Below are positions 39,705 to 49,862 of a DNA stretch of 64,000 bases, one piece after another; the stretch's first letter is position 1, and each line of letters opens with the position of its first letter. The notes beneath the pieces were generated by a model that ran no database searches, had not been told where the DNA came from, and worked only from the letters and a program-made list of their open reading frames with translations. Source of the stretch: Streptosporangium sp. NBC_01756 (GTDB lineage Bacteria > Actinomycetota > Actinomycetes > Streptosporangiales > Streptosporangiaceae); assembly GCF_035917975.1 (NCBI RefSeq), contig NZ_CP109130.1:7068001-7132000 (forward strand), given 5' to 3'. Made by a program: the position numbers and the translations under genes.

Positions 39705-40525
39705 TACTACCTCGAGAGCAATCGGAACCGTCCCCGTCGGAGTCGCACAAGGCCCGGCGGATGGCCGAGTCGTTCGGCGTGGACGCGCAACGCTACGACC
39801 AGGCCCGGCCCGGCTACCCCGATGCGCTGGTGGCGCGGATCATCGCCGGGAGCCCCGGGCCTGACGTACTCGACGTCGGCTGCGGTACCGGCATCGCGGC
39901 CCGCCAGTTCCAGGCCGCCGGCTGCGCCGTACTCGGTGTCGAGCCCGATGCGCGGATGGCCGACTTCGCGCGATCCCGCGGCCTGCAGGTCGAGGTGGCG
40001 GCCTTCGAGTCCTGGCAGCCGGCCGGTCGGATGTTCGACGCGGTCATCGCCGCCCAGTCGTGGCACTGGGTGGATCCGGTCGCCGGCGCCGGGCAGGCGG
40101 CACGTGTGCTGCGTCCGAGGGGACGGCTGGCGATCTTCGGGCACGTGTACGAGCCGCCTGCCGAGGTGGCCGAGCCGTTCGCCGCCGCCTACCGGCGGGT
40201 GGCGCCCGACTCCCCGTTCAACGACCAACCGGCCCGACGTCTGCTCGACCTCTACCAGGCGGCGTACGTGAAGTTCGCCGACCAGCTCTGCGAGACCGAA
40301 CAGTTCAACGATCCCGAACAGTGGCGATTCGACTGGGAGCGGTCCTACACGCGCGACCAATGGCTGGACCTGCTCCCCACCACCGGCGGTCTCACCCGGC
40401 TCCGTCCCGATCAGCTGGCCGAGATACTGGACGCGGTCGGGAGCGCCATCGACTCCCTGGGTGGACGCTTCACGATGAACTACACCACCCTGGCCGCGAC
40501 CGCCGTACGCGCCGACCCCTCCTGA
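39698..40525 (+). CDS. Class I SAM-dependent methyltransferase
   Basis: A 275-aa protein with the SAM-binding motif 'VLDVGCGTGIAARQFQ' (about residues 54-69), the acidic 'LGVEPDARM' after strand 2 and 'QSWHWVDPVAGAGQAARVLRP' in the motif region typical of the UbiE/YcgJ-like group. Substrate unknown. It is under the divergent TetR regulator, whose operators surround its promoter and start codon, so it may methylate a small toxic or signalling compound (inference). Confidence 0.85.
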   Translation: MPILPREQSEPSPSESHKARRMAESFGVDAQRYDQARPGYPDALVARIIAGSPGPDVLDVGCGTGIAARQFQAAGCAVLGVEPDARMADFARSRGLQVEVAAFESWQPAGRMFDAVIAAQSWHWVDPVAGAGQAARVLRPRGRLAIFGHVYEPPAEVAEPFAAAYRRVAPDSPFNDQPARRLLDLYQAAYVKFADQLCETEQFNDPEQWRFDWERSYTRDQWLDLLPTTGGLTRLRPDQLAEILDAVGSAIDSLGGRFTMNYTTLAATAVRADPS

Positions 40526-40696
40526 GTCCCTCCGCCGAATCCCCGGAAAGTTGATATTCACCGGCCTGTGACATGCTGATGGTATGGCCATGACGGTGCG
40601 TTCCGACGTCGCCGCCCGTGTCAAGGTCGCAGGATCAGCAGGACGTGTGCTGTCCGGCCGACGGGGTGGCTCGGGCAGGTGCGAGGGAGGTGGCGC

Positions 40697-41524
40697 ATGG
40701 ACCACGGGCTGTTCGGGCCGGGTTCGGTGACCTGGCGGGTGATGGGGGAGCCGATCCTGCTGGTCGGCGGGTTCCGGGCGCTGCTCATGCAGGGGCTTCA
40801 CCCCCGGGCGATGCGCGGGGTCGCACAGAACTCCTCCCTCATGGACCCGGCCGAGGCGTGGTCGCGTTTCCTGCGCACCACCGAGTTCGTCCGCGTGCGC
40901 ACCTACGGCACCAGCGCCGAGGTCGCCGCCGCCGGCGCGCGGGTCAGGAGGATCCACTCCCGTCTCACCGCGTTCGACCCCGACACCGGGGAGCGCTTCC
41001 GCCTCGACGACCCCGCGGCGCTCCTCTGGGTCCACGTCGGCGAGGTCGACTCCTATCTGTCGGTGGCCCGGCGCGCGGGGGTGCGCCTGAGCGACGAGGA
41101 GGCCGACCGGTTCGTGCACGAGTGGCGGCGCGCCGCCGAGGTCGTCGGCCTGAGCCCCGGCGACGTGCCCGGTTCGGTCGGCGAGATGCGCGACTACATC
41201 CAGGGGTGCCGCCCCGGCCTCTACTTCGCCCCCGAGGTGCCCCATCCGATGCGCCAGTCCCTGAGCCAGTCCCTCGGCGCACCGCTGCCGACGTACCTGC
41301 TCCCGCTCAAGCCGGTCATCCCGATGCTCACCGTGCTGGCCTTCGCGACCCTGCCACGCTGGGCCCGCAGGCTGTACGGCCTGCCCGCGACGCCGCTCGG
41401 CGACCTGTGGGCGACGGTCACGCTGAAGGCTCTGCAGACCGGGATCGGCCTGGTGCCCGCCCCGGTCAGATACGGCCCGGACGCCCGCAGGGCGCGGCAG
41501 GTGACGGCGGAGCGGGCCGCCTAG
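40697..41524 (+). CDS. DUF2236 / MpaB-type oxygenase family protein
   Basis: A 275-aa protein of the oxygenase MpaB (DUF2236) family: 'SVTWRVMGEPILLVGGFRALLMQGLHPRAM' region near the N-terminus, 'RFLRTTEFVRVRTYG', 'ALLWVHVGEVDSYL' and an R/H-rich 'HSRLTAFDPDTG'. Relatives use haem to cleave polymers or act on lipids. No signal peptide. ATG 40697 has GGGAGG 7-12 nt upstream; an in-frame GTG 40679 would add six residues. A single gene with a terminator at 41542. Confidence 0.82.
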   Translation: MDHGLFGPGSVTWRVMGEPILLVGGFRALLMQGLHPRAMRGVAQNSSLMDPAEAWSRFLRTTEFVRVRTYGTSAEVAAAGARVRRIHSRLTAFDPDTGERFRLDDPAALLWVHVGEVDSYLSVARRAGVRLSDEEADRFVHEWRRAAEVVGLSPGDVPGSVGEMRDYIQGCRPGLYFAPEVPHPMRQSLSQSLGAPLPTYLLPLKPVIPMLTVLAFATLPRWARRLYGLPATPLGDLWATVTLKALQTGIGLVPAPVRYGPDARRARQVTAERAA

Positions 41525-41541
41525 GGCGGGGGCCCGGGGGC

Positions 41542-41557
41542 GGGTCGCATACGACCC
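41542..41557 (+). terminator. Terminator of the DUF2236 gene
   Basis: GGGTCG-CATA-CGACCC, a 6-bp hairpin 18 nt after the stop. Confidence 0.45.
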
Positions 41558-41573
41558 TGGGGTGTTCCTCCGC

Positions 41574-41602
41574 TTGCCGGTCATGGCACACTGATGTATG
41601 GG
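41574..41602 (+). promoter_or_regulatory. Promoter of the rib operon
   Basis: TTGCCG (41574-41579), 17 bp, TATGGG (41597-41602), about 40 nt upstream of the FMN riboswitch. The -10 is weak in its last base. Confidence 0.4.
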
Positions 41603-41641
41603 AAGCGGACCCGAAGGGCGAGCGACCCGTCAGGCAAACAG

Positions 41642-41770
41642 CGTGCTCCGGGGTCGGTGAAAGTCCGAACCGGCGGTTACAGTCCGCGACCCGGTCGAGT
41701 CCATCGACCGGTTGACCCGGTGGAATTCCGGGACCGACGGTTAAAGTCCGGATGGGAGGCAGCGCGCGAG
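41642..41770 (+). ncRNA. FMN riboswitch (RFN element)
   Basis: The conserved RFN blocks are in order: 'cggggtcggtgaaagtccg', 'aaccggcggttacagtccgc', a variable arm (41690-41725), 'ggaattccgggaccgacggt', 'taaagtccggatgggaggca'. It precedes ribD by about 100 nt. Downstream, CACCCT (41788-41793) can pair with AGGGTG (41802-41807), or alternatively GGGTGT (41803-41808) with ACACCC (41813-41818). The two helices exclude each other and could form the switch. Confidence 0.97.
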
Positions 41771-41872
41771 CGGAGAGTGTCTTCGGGCACCCTCCGTCAG
41801 AAGGGTGTGCACACACCCGTGATCCCCCGGGGCCCGCCGTGGCAAAAAGCTACTGGCGAGTAGGAGACCCGG

Positions 41873-43015
41873 GTGACTGATCAGGCGCACATGCGCCGGG
41901 CGATCGAGCTCGCCGCGCACGGACGCGGCACCACCAGCCCCAACCCCGTCGTCGGATGCGTCGTCCTCGACGCCGCAGGGCAGGTCGCGGGAGAGGGCTT
42001 CCACGCCTACGCCGGCGGCCCGCACGCCGAGGTGGTCGCGTTGCGCGCCGCCGGGGAGCGCGCCAGGGGCGGCACCGCGTACGTCACCCTCGAACCCTGT
42101 GACCACACCGGGCGCACCGGGCCCTGCGCGCTCGCCCTGCTGGAGGCCGGGATCGCCCGCGTCGTCGTCGCGGTGAGCGACCCCAACCCGATGGCGGCCG
42201 GCGGCGCCGACCGTCTCAGGCGGCACGGCGTCACCGTGGTGACCGGTGTGCTCGCCGAGGAGGCCGGGCGCGGCAACGCCGAGTGGCTGACCTCCGTCCG
42301 TCTCGGCCGGCCACACGTCACCTGGAAGTACGCCGCCACGCTGGACGGCCGTTCGGCCGCCGCGGACGGCACCAGCCAGTGGATCACCTCACCCGAGTCC
42401 CGCGCCGACGTGCACCGCCTGCGCGGCGAGGCCGGCGCGATCATCGCGGGCATCGGCACCGTCCTCGCGGACGACCCCCGGCTCACCGTCCGCCGCCCGC
42501 CCGGGGACGGCCCGCTCGCGGCGGGAAGCCCGCTCCACGCGGCGGTGGACGGCCCGCCGTCCGCCGTGCCGCCGCTCCGCGTGGTCGTGGACAGCGACGC
42601 CCGGACCCCGCTCACCGCCCGCGTCCTGGACGGCCGGGCGCCGACGCTGGTCGCCGTCGCCGCCGACGCCGACGCCGGCGCGCTCGCCGCCAGGACCGAG
42701 GTGGTACGGCTGGCGCGGCGGCGGCCGTACGGGATCGACCTGGGAGAGCTCCTGGCCGAGCTGCACCGCCGCCAGATCGTCAGCGTGTTGCTGGAAGGCG
42801 GACCGGCCCTCGCGGGTTCCTTCCTACGGGAGGGTCTGATCGACCGGGTCGTCGGCTACCTCGCCCCGGCGCTGCTGGGCGCGGGAGCCGCCGCGCTCGG
42901 TCCGGCGGGCGTCGCCACGATCGCCGAGACCCACCGCCTGGAGTTCGAGGATGTCACCCCCACCGGACCGGACCTGCGTCTGACCGCCCGGCCGGTACCT
43001 GCGAAGGAGCTGTGA
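41873..43015 (+). CDS. ribD: Bifunctional riboflavin deaminase/reductase
   Basis: A 380-aa fusion. The N-terminal deaminase has zinc ligands in 'GGPHAEVVAL' (HAE) and 'LEPCDHTGRTGPC' (PC..C). The C-terminal reductase, from about residue 145, has 'TWKYAATLDGRSAAADG' and 'SVLLEGGPALAGSFL'. It carries out steps two and three of riboflavin synthesis. GTG 41873 has 'taggag' 7-12 nt upstream. First gene of the FMN-controlled operon; ribE begins at the base after its stop. Confidence 0.96.
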   Translation: MTDQAHMRRAIELAAHGRGTTSPNPVVGCVVLDAAGQVAGEGFHAYAGGPHAEVVALRAAGERARGGTAYVTLEPCDHTGRTGPCALALLEAGIARVVVAVSDPNPMAAGGADRLRRHGVTVVTGVLAEEAGRGNAEWLTSVRLGRPHVTWKYAATLDGRSAAADGTSQWITSPESRADVHRLRGEAGAIIAGIGTVLADDPRLTVRRPPGDGPLAAGSPLHAAVDGPPSAVPPLRVVVDSDARTPLTARVLDGRAPTLVAVAADADAGALAARTEVVRLARRRPYGIDLGELLAELHRRQIVSVLLEGGPALAGSFLREGLIDRVVGYLAPALLGAGAAALGPAGVATIAETHRLEFEDVTPTGPDLRLTARPVPAKEL

Positions 43016-43624
43016 ATGTTCACCGGAATCGTTGAGGAACTGGGCGAGGTCACCGCGATCGAGCCGTTACGGGACGCGGCCCGGATGTCGATCCGCGGCG
43101 GGGTCGTCACGGCCGACGCCGGGCACGGCGACTCGATCGCCGTCAACGGCGTCTGCCTGACCGTGGTGGAGGTGGACGGCGAGGTGTTCACCGCGGACGT
43201 GATGAAGGAGACCCTGGACCGCAGCTGCCTGGGGGCGCTGCGGCCCGGCTCCCGGGTCAACCTGGAGCGCGCGGTCCGCGCCGACCAGCGGCTGGGCGGC
43301 CACATCGTGCAGGGCCACGTGGACGGGACCGGTGCGCTGCTGTCGCGCGAGCCCGGCGAGCACTGGGAGGTCGTCCGGCTCTCGCTCCCGGAGGGGCTGG
43401 ACCGCTACGTGGTCGAGAAGGGCTCGATCGCGGTGGACGGCATCAGCCTGACCGTGGTCGGCGTGGACCGCGACGGGTTCACCGTCAGCCTGATCCCCAC
43501 CACCCTGCGGATGACCACCCTCGGCGCCAAGCAGCCGGGGGACCCGGTGAACCTCGAGGTCGATGTGATCGCCAAGCACGTGGAGAAGCTCGTGGGCGCG
43601 TACGGTCCGGGGGCCGGCCGGTGA
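43016..43624 (+). CDS. ribE: Riboflavin synthase alpha chain
   Basis: A 202-aa enzyme of two homologous lumazine-binding domains. 'MFTGIVEELGEV' is the classic N-terminus, repeated motifs are 'GDSIAVNGVCLTVVEV' and 'KGSIAVDGISLTVVGV', with 'GGHIVQGHVDGTG' between. It dismutates two lumazines to riboflavin. No gap to ribD, and a 4-nt overlap with the transporter gene. Confidence 0.97.
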   Translation: MFTGIVEELGEVTAIEPLRDAARMSIRGGVVTADAGHGDSIAVNGVCLTVVEVDGEVFTADVMKETLDRSCLGALRPGSRVNLERAVRADQRLGGHIVQGHVDGTGALLSREPGEHWEVVRLSLPEGLDRYVVEKGSIAVDGISLTVVGVDRDGFTVSLIPTTLRMTTLGAKQPGDPVNLEVDVIAKHVEKLVGAYGPGAGR

Positions 43625-44279
43625 ACTGGGCGGAAGCGGGCTTCGAGGCCTTCGGGGTGCACGTCCTCTGGACGGACCTGGTCGGGAATGTGGCCGCCCT
43701 GGCCACCGTGCTGCTGGCCATCCGCAAGTCGATCTGGACCTGGCCGGTGCAGCTGACCGGCTCGGTGCTGCTCTTCGTCGCCTCGGTCAACGCGCACATC
43801 ACCGGTAACGCGCTCAAGCAGTTCATGTTCGGCGCCCTGGCCGTCTACGGCTGGTGGCGCTGGACCCGCGGCACCCAGGAGGGCCGCGGGCTGGCCGTGC
43901 GCCCCGCGACGACCCTCGAACGGTTCGGGCTGGTCGGGATCATGCTCCTGGGCACGCTCGCGGTCGCGGTGATCTTCTTCGTCACCAAGCTGTCCTGGGG
44001 TGCCTCCATCCCGCCGCCCAAGGGCTACCTCCTCGTCCTGGCCGACGCCTACATCTTCGTCGGCAGCGCGGTCGCCACCTGGGCGCAGGGCCAGGCGCTG
44101 GTCGACTTCTGGCTGATCTGGATCGCCGTCGACCTGGTCGGCGTACCGCTGGCCTTCAGCTCGGGGCTCGTCGTCTCCGGGGCGGTGTACGGAGTGTTCT
44201 TCGTGCTCGTCCTGGTCGGATTCTTCAACTGGCTGAAGGAGTACCGGTCGAGGGCCGTGCTCGTCCCCGAGGAGGCAGT

Positions 44280-44283
<4 letters not shown>
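43621..44283 (+). CDS. ribM: PnuC-family riboflavin transporter (RibM-like)
   Basis: A 220-aa membrane protein with about seven hydrophobic segments. '[14 protein letters not shown]' and '[13 protein letters not shown]' fit the PnuC family, whose tryptophan-rich segments line the vitamin path. Inside a riboflavin operon under FMN control the cargo is most likely riboflavin, as for RibM of Streptomyces and Corynebacterium. Nicotinamide riboside remains possible from family alone. It overlaps both neighbours by 4 nt. Confidence 0.88.
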
Positions 44284-46020
<1,737 letters not shown>

Positions 46021-46022
46021 CC

Positions 46023-46045
46023 GGAGACGGGGCGGGCCCGTCTCC
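46023..46045 (+). terminator. Terminator of the rib operon
   Basis: A 9-bp stem GGAGACGGG/CCCGTCTCC with a GCGGG loop, directly after the ribH stop. A CCCGT microsatellite follows at 46050-46075. Confidence 0.7.
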
Positions 46046-46208
46046 GCTCCCGTCCCGTCCCGTCCCGTCCTGTCCCGCCCCGCGGCGGGGCGGGAGCCTC
46101 CCCGCGGAGTCGGGGGCGACGAGGTGGTGCGGTAAATTTCACTCGGCACTGTGTCGGCCGTCACACCGGTTGTGACCGGCGGTTTTCCCGAAGGATCGTG
46201 ATCTTCAA

Positions 46209-46667
46209 GTGAGCCCCGAGAACGTCTCTCCGCCCGAGCTGCCCGTGGTGTGGCGGCCCCAGAAGGGACGGATCGTGGCGTACGGCTTCGCGGCGGCGAT
46301 CATGCTGGGGGCGCTGCTGCTGGCGATCTTCCTGCCGCCGCCGTTCACCCTGGCCGACAAGGTCGCCATGGTCGTGCTCGGCGGAGTGATCGCCGGGGTG
46401 CTGCATCTGCTGGGACGCTGCCGGGTTGAGGCGGACGAGCGGGGGATCACCGTGGTCAACGCGTTGCGGGTGCACCGCTACGAGTGGCCAGAGGTGCTGG
46501 GGGTCACGCTGGGCCAGAGCGAGCCCTGGGCGAAGATCGACTTCACGGACGGGGCGACGATCGGGGCCATGGGACTGCAGGGGTCGGAGAAGGACCGGAC
46601 CGTGCGGCAGGTGCAGGAGCTCGCCGCACTCATCCGCCGGCGCGGCGAGGCCGAGGAGACCCGTTAG
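46209..46667 (+). CDS. Membrane protein with bacterial PH domain
   Basis: A 152-aa protein. Two hydrophobic segments ('AYGFAAAIMLGALLLAIFL' and 'VAMVVLGGVIAGVLHLLG') are followed by a PH-like region: 'CRVEADERGITVVNALRVHRYEWPEVLGVTL' (residues about 75-105). The tail is charged. Genes of this type follow ribH in other actinomycetes. Function unknown. GTG 46209 has no close Shine-Dalgarno; AAGGAT is 12-17 nt upstream. The imperfect palindrome GTCACA-N5-TGTGAC lies at 46160-46176. Confidence 0.75.
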   Translation: MSPENVSPPELPVVWRPQKGRIVAYGFAAAIMLGALLLAIFLPPPFTLADKVAMVVLGGVIAGVLHLLGRCRVEADERGITVVNALRVHRYEWPEVLGVTLGQSEPWAKIDFTDGATIGAMGLQGSEKDRTVRQVQELAALIRRRGEAEETR

Positions 46668-46759
46668 GCCCGACCGCCGGCCGGGCGGTCGTCTGCGGGT
46701 CGCCGCCCTGCCGGGCGCCCGATGGCGGAGCCGTTCTGCCGGACGGGCACCCGGCGGAC

Positions 46760-47428
46760 TCAGGTCTCCTCGGCGAACCGCTCGGTCTTGTCGGTCTCGC
46801 CCGCGACGAGCAGGGTGTCGCCGCCGTTGACGACCGTGTCGGAGGTGGCGTAGGTGAACCTGCCGCCGGACTGCTTGATCCCGACCACGGTCACCCCGTA
46901 CTTCTTGCGGATGCCCAGCTCGCCCAGTGTCCTGCCGTTCGCCCACCGGGGCGCCTTGGTCTTGACCAGCGCGTAGTTCTCGTCCACTTCGACGTAGTCG
47001 AGCATCCGGCCGGTCACCAGGTGCGCGACCCGCTCGCCCATGTCGTGCTCGGGCTGCACCACGTGGTGGGCGCCGACCCGCTCCAGGATCCTGCTGTGCT
47101 GGAGGCTGATCGACTTGGCCCAGATGTCGGGCACGCCGAGATCGGCCAGGATCGAGGTGGTCAGGATGCTCGCCTCGATGTCGGTGCCGATGCCGACCAC
47201 GGCCCGGCCGAACTCGGCGATGCCCAGCTGGGTGAGCGCGTCGGGATCGGTGGAGTCGGCGCAGACCACATGGGTGAGCCGCCCGGAGAACTCCTGGACG
47301 TTCTTGGCGTCGCTGTCCACTCCCAGCACCTCGACGTCGCGTCCCACCAGCTCCGCCGCCAGTGCACCGCCGAACCGGCCCAAACCGATCACCACGACCG
47401 CCTCGCCGCGGCTCTTCTTGTCAACCAA
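46760..47428 (-). CDS. ktrA: KtrA/TrkA potassium-channel regulatory subunit
   Basis: A 222-aa soluble protein. An N-terminal RCK Rossmann domain begins 'VVVIGLGRFGGALAAEL', with 'VLGVDSD' as the acidic end of strand 2. A C-terminal RCK_C domain covers about residues 140-216 ('LGELGIRKKYGVTVVGI', 'GGDTLLVAG'). It gates the KtrB-type pore in response to nucleotides. It starts 8 nt inside the end of the pore gene and is transcribed leftwards with it. Confidence 0.93.
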   Translation of the reverse strand: MVDKKSRGEAVVVIGLGRFGGALAAELVGRDVEVLGVDSDAKNVQEFSGRLTHVVCADSTDPDALTQLGIAEFGRAVVGIGTDIEASILTTSILADLGVPDIWAKSISLQHSRILERVGAHHVVQPEHDMGERVAHLVTGRMLDYVEVDENYALVKTKAPRWANGRTLGELGIRKKYGVTVVGIKQSGGRFTYATSDTVVNGGDTLLVAGETDKTERFAEET

Positions 47429-48761
47429 CTAGGGGACGCTCCTCCGGATAGCGGAACCTACGGGTCTGGACGTGCAGCGCCAGCGCGGCACCGAGGGTAA
47501 CCGGACCGAGGCGGCCGACGAACATCAGGGCCGTCAGGGTCAGCCGCCCGGCGGTGCCGACGTCAGGGGTGATCCCCGTGGACAGCCCGACCGTGCCGAA
47601 CGCGGAGACCACTTCGAACAGTACGCGGTCGAGCTTGAACGGGGTGACCATCATCATGACGAACGTCCCGGCGGCGACCGAGGCCACGCTGAGCAGGGCG
47701 ATGGTCAGCGCCTGCCGCTGGAGCTGCTCGGGGATGCGGCGACGCCCCCCGGTGACGTCGGGCTCACCGCGCAGCTCGGCCAGGATGACGTAGCCGAGCA
47801 GCGCGAACGTCGTCACCTTGATGCCGCCGCCGGTGCTCGCGCTGCCCGCGCCGATGAACATCAGCACATCGCTGATCAGCCAGGTGTTCTCGTTCATCTG
47901 GGAGATGTCGACGGAGTTCAGGCCGCCGCTGCGGGTCATGGCGCTGTGGAAGAAACCGGCCAGTATGCGCAGTCCCGGGGAGAGCCCGCCCAGTGTGTGG
48001 GGATTTCCCCACTCGATGGCGGTGACGGCCACCGTCCCGCCGGACAGCAGGACGGCGGTCACCCCCAGTGTGATCTTGGTGTGCAGCGACCAGCGCGACG
48101 GACGACGCCAGCTCTGCCGGAGTACGGCGTAGACCGGGAAGCCGAGCCCCCCGGCGACCACCGCCAGTGCGAGGGGGAGGCAGATCCACGGATCGGTGAC
48201 GAACCGCATCATGCTGTCCGGCCAGAGCGCGAACCCGGCGTTGGTGAACGCCGAGACCGCGTGGAAGATCCCGTGATAGGCGGCACGGCCGAACGGCTCG
48301 CCGTACCCGGTGACGAAACGGGCAGTGAGCACCGCGGCGGTCACCGCCTCCACCACCAGCGTGACCTTGGCGACGCCCGCGATCACCCGGCGGACGTCAC
48401 CGGGGCCGAAGGTCTTGGTCTCGGCCTGGGTGTTGAGCCGGGCGCGCAGACCGAGCTTGCCGGAGACGACCACGGCGAGGATCGAGGCGAGCGTCATGAT
48501 CCCGAAACCGCCGATCTGCATCAGCACCAGGATCACCATCTCACCGAAGAACGTCCAGTGCGCCGCCGTGTCCTGTACGGCGAGTCCGGTGACGCACACC
48601 GCCGAGGCCGCGGTGAACAGGGCGGAGGTCCAGGACGCCTGCTGGCCCGCCTCGACCGCGGCGGGCAGCGACAGCAGCACCGAGCCGCCGAGGATCACCG
48701 CCAGGAAGGCGGCGACCACGACTCGCGACGGGGTGTTGATCTGCCGGATCAGGTTCCTCAC
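47421..48761 (-). CDS. ktrB: KtrB/TrkH-type potassium-translocating subunit
   Basis: A 446-aa membrane protein built from four M1-P-M2 units. The four selectivity-filter glycine regions are visible: 'AVCVTGLAV', 'AFTNAGFAL', 'AMTRSGGLNS' and 'AFGTVGLSTG'. GTG 48761 begins 'VRNLIRQINTPSRVVV'. The frame runs far upstream but into another gene's antisense. Downstream ktrA overlaps by 8 nt, so pore and gate are coupled. A TATTCT box (48770-48775, minus strand) lies 8 nt before the start. Confidence 0.92.
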   Translation of the reverse strand: MRNLIRQINTPSRVVVAAFLAVILGGSVLLSLPAAVEAGQQASWTSALFTAASAVCVTGLAVQDTAAHWTFFGEMVILVLMQIGGFGIMTLASILAVVVSGKLGLRARLNTQAETKTFGPGDVRRVIAGVAKVTLVVEAVTAAVLTARFVTGYGEPFGRAAYHGIFHAVSAFTNAGFALWPDSMMRFVTDPWICLPLALAVVAGGLGFPVYAVLRQSWRRPSRWSLHTKITLGVTAVLLSGGTVAVTAIEWGNPHTLGGLSPGLRILAGFFHSAMTRSGGLNSVDISQMNENTWLISDVLMFIGAGSASTGGGIKVTTFALLGYVILAELRGEPDVTGGRRRIPEQLQRQALTIALLSVASVAAGTFVMMMVTPFKLDRVLFEVVSAFGTVGLSTGITPDVGTAGRLTLTALMFVGRLGPVTLGAALALHVQTRRFRYPEERPLVG

Positions 48762-48769
48762 AGACGGCG

Positions 48770-48775
48770 AGAATA
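48770..48775 (-). promoter_or_regulatory. -10 box of ktrBA, near-leaderless
   Basis: On the minus strand TATTCT ends 8 nt before GTG 48761. No Shine-Dalgarno is evident. Confidence 0.4.
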
Positions 48776-48953
48776 CGCCCGTCCGGAGCCGGGTCTCTCG
48801 CCTCGCACTCGCGAGCCCCGGCGGTGCGGGCCGCGGGACCGCGAGGATGTGCCGGCGCGGTGGGACGGCGCCTCGCGGGCCACGGCCCGCCGGGCCGCGG
48901 TGGCGGCCCGATCCCCGTCGCCGTTCGCCGAGTCCGGATCGGCGGTCCGGGCG

Positions 48954-48959
48954 TAATCT
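48954..48959 (+). promoter_or_regulatory. -10 box of the coxD-type gene, leaderless
   Basis: TAATCT ends 6 nt before the second of three consecutive GTG codons (48963, 48966, 48969). Confidence 0.45.
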
Positions 48960-48965
48960 GAGGTG

Positions 48966-49862
48966 GTGGTGAGGCGGACGATCGAGGCATCGGAGCTGGG
49001 CTCGCCCGGAGAGCTGGCGGAGCTGCTCGACCGGCACGCCTACCTCGCCGGCGAGGGACTGGCCACGGCGGCGTTCCTGGCGCTGCGGATGGGCCGTCCA
49101 CTGCTGCTCGAAGGTGAGGCCGGGGTCGGCAAGACCGAGCTGGCCAGAACCCTGGCGGCGGTGCTGGGCGCGCCGCTGATCCGGTTGCAGTGCTACGAGG
49201 GCCTCGACGGTCCCCAGGTGCTCTACGACTGGGACTTCGCCCGCCAGCTCCTGCACCTGAAGGCGGCCGAGGCCGGCGGGCTCACCGATCCGGCCCGGCT
49301 GGAGGGCGAGGTCTACGACCGGCGGTTCCTGATCGCCCGGCCGCTGCTCAGAGCCATCGAGACTCAGCCCAGCGTGCTGCTGATCGACGAGATCGACCGG
49401 GCCGACGTGGAGTTCGAGGCCATCCTGCTGGAGGTCCTGTCGGACTTCGCGATCTCCATCCCCGAGCTCGGCACGATCCGCGCCGAACGGCCGCCGGTGG
49501 TCGTGCTGACCTCCAACCGCACCCGCGAGGTGCACGACGCGCTGAAACGGCGCTGTCTCTACCACTGGCTGGAGCATCCTTCCTTCGACCGGGAGGTGGC
49601 GATCCTGCTGCGGCGCCTGCCCGCCTGCTCCGAGACCCTCGCCGAGCAGGTCGCCAAGGCGGCCGGACGGCTCCGTGAGGCCGGTCTCGCCAAGCCGCCC
49701 GGGGTCGCCGAGACCATCGACTGGACCGAGGCGCTGCTGACCCTCGGCGCGCGCGAGCTGGACCCCGACCTGGCCGCGGCCACGCTGGGAGCCCTGCTCA
49801 AGCACCGCGAGGACCACGAGGCCGTGCTCGGGAACGGCTTCTTCGGTGGCTCCCGTGGCTGA
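48966..49862 (+). CDS. coxD: MoxR-type AAA+ ATPase (CoxD-like)
   Basis: A 298-aa ATPase with Walker A 'LLLEGEAGVGKTELART', Walker B 'VLLIDEIDRADVEFEA' and sensor 'VVLTSNRTREVHDALKRRC'. In molybdenum hydroxylase clusters such ATPases (CoxD) work with a VWA protein (CoxE) to insert the active-site copper/sulfur of CO dehydrogenase. The next three genes are CoxE, XdhC/CoxF and MocA types, which supports that role here. GTG 48966 is preferred from the -10 spacing; GTG 48963 is the alternative. Confidence 0.9.
   Translation: MVRRTIEASELGSPGELAELLDRHAYLAGEGLATAAFLALRMGRPLLLEGEAGVGKTELARTLAAVLGAPLIRLQCYEGLDGPQVLYDWDFARQLLHLKAAEAGGLTDPARLEGEVYDRRFLIARPLLRAIETQPSVLLIDEIDRADVEFEAILLEVLSDFAISIPELGTIRAERPPVVVLTSNRTREVHDALKRRCLYHWLEHPSFDREVAILLRRLPACSETLAEQVAKAAGRLREAGLAKPPGVAETIDWTEALLTLGARELDPDLAAATLGALLKHREDHEAVLGNGFFGGSRG

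Noticed and set aside
40584-40696. An open frame starting ATG 40584 that might be a relic of a MurT-like N-terminus
   Set aside because: Likeness is limited to Ala/Gly/Arg composition. The frame runs out of register into the DUF2236 gene and no further MurT or GatD sequence exists.
46050-46078. CCCGT microsatellite as a CRISPR-like or regulatory array
   Set aside because: Simple 5-bp slippage repeat with no spacers, following the rib terminator.
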